DNA of 20,763 bases from positions 1 to 20,763 of the IMG/VR virus record IMGVR_UViG_3300017971_000854. One strand, 5' to 3'. This stretch comes from a virus. A program made the position numbers and the translations under genes. Numbering within the stretch: position 1 is the stretch's first letter; each line of letters begins with the position of its first letter. Below the pieces are notes generated by a model, which did not search any database, was not told where the DNA came from, and saw only the letters and a list, made by a program, of their open reading frames with translations. Shown in pieces: positions 20,362 to 20,763 of the stretch.

Positions 20362-20763
20362 TGCCCGACACACGTCTTATGCTGGACATGATGCCGTTGC
20401 GCGCTGGCTTAGCCACAGCTGGCAAGCGTTCTACTATTGATGAACGCAATTTGTGGGCGTGTCAGAACACCTATCCTGATTTGGATGGTCTTGTACGCTC
20501 TCGGCCCGGCATCGTCCAGCAAGGACAGCGGTTGATGTACCCCGACTCCACGGCGTCGCGGGGGTACGTGTGGTACGAGCCGTTCAGCGACTTGAGCTCG
20601 TGGTCGCAAGAGGACAAGACCAGTGATGCCAGCGTTGGGGTGGTCAACGGCCTGCTGACCGTATCACTGTCTACTGGGTCGTACGAGTTGACGCACGTGG
20701 ACACTGGATCATCGGCTGGTGCTGGACAGTGCACCATACGGTTCACCGCCCGCATCACCAACC
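20361..20763 (+). CDS. Virion/tail protein, 3' end outside window (134 aa visible)
   Basis: The N-terminus MLDMMPLRAGLATAGKRSTI followed by ERNLWACQNTYPDLDGLVRS and RPGI resembles the opening of large podovirus-type tail nozzle or stabilisation proteins, which share a GG/AG, D-E-x-L, N-x-x-x-D-x-x-G-x-(L/V)-x-x-R-P-G pattern. From about residue 70 the frame reads WYEPFSDLSSWSQEDKTS and continues as strands, the usual start of a concanavalin/laminin-G-like binding module. The start is ATG with TGATG overlap. The family call is tentative because most of the protein is missing. Confidence 0.62.
   Translation, partial: MPDTRLMLDMMPLRAGLATAGKRSTIDERNLWACQNTYPDLDGLVRSRPGIVQQGQRLMYPDSTASRGYVWYEPFSDLSSWSQEDKTSDASVGVVNGLLTVSLSTGSYELTHVDTGSSAGAGQCTIRFTARITN

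Overview
This window is part of a tailed double-stranded DNA bacteriophage (Caudoviricetes) genome, or a prophage of one. The main evidence is a contiguous rightward head-morphogenesis cluster: small terminase-like, large terminase, portal, scaffold-like, probable decoration and major capsid genes, followed by virion and adaptor genes. Coding density is high, genes overlap or abut, and GGAGG-type ribosome sites are common, with ATG and some GTG starts. No integrase, repressor, tRNA or host housekeeping gene is visible. The host cannot be named from the sequence. Tail morphology is also open, although the 335-residue adaptor followed directly by a large virion protein is reminiscent of podovirus-like layouts.

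Layout. (1) Positions 1-4443 hold a leftward operon of eleven small genes, most overlapping or nearly abutting. It includes a DUF932-like protein cut by the window edge, a DUF7007-like protein, three or four small proteins with paired CxxC zinc-ribbon motifs (one also has two membrane segments), and several unrecognised proteins. (2) Positions 4444-5940 are about 1.5 kb without a convincing gene, which is unusual in so compact a genome. The left half (about 4480-5100) can fold, as top-strand RNA, into long helices: a closed three-way junction at 4484-4670 and a 77-nt hairpin at 4766-4842, followed by a 48-bp direct repeat. The right half (about 5116-5662) is AT-rich and carries three families of short repeats, so it resembles a replication-origin or control region. 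It ends with an alternating CG-rich tract and a good sigma70-like promoter (TTGACG-17-TATTCT). (3) Positions 5941-20763 are the rightward late operon driven, at least in part, by that promoter.

Within the late operon the small and large terminase genes package DNA through the portal, and the scaffold-like, decoration-like and capsid proteins build the head. The 335-residue protein and the truncated last gene are likely connector or tail components. Two insertions stand out between capsid and adaptor: a protein joining a GT-A-type glycosyltransferase domain to a class I methyltransferase domain, and a 752-residue beta-helix protein with two cadherin-like repeats that is probably a host-interacting spike or fibre. 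Three very small genes (47, 34 and 18 codons) sit between the large ones.

The strongest candidate for something undescribed is the structured top-strand element at 4480-5100. I infer a large structured noncoding RNA. I cannot tell from sequence alone whether it belongs to a known large phage RNA class (for example GOLLD or ROOL) or is new. All structures were paired by eye and need a computed fold.
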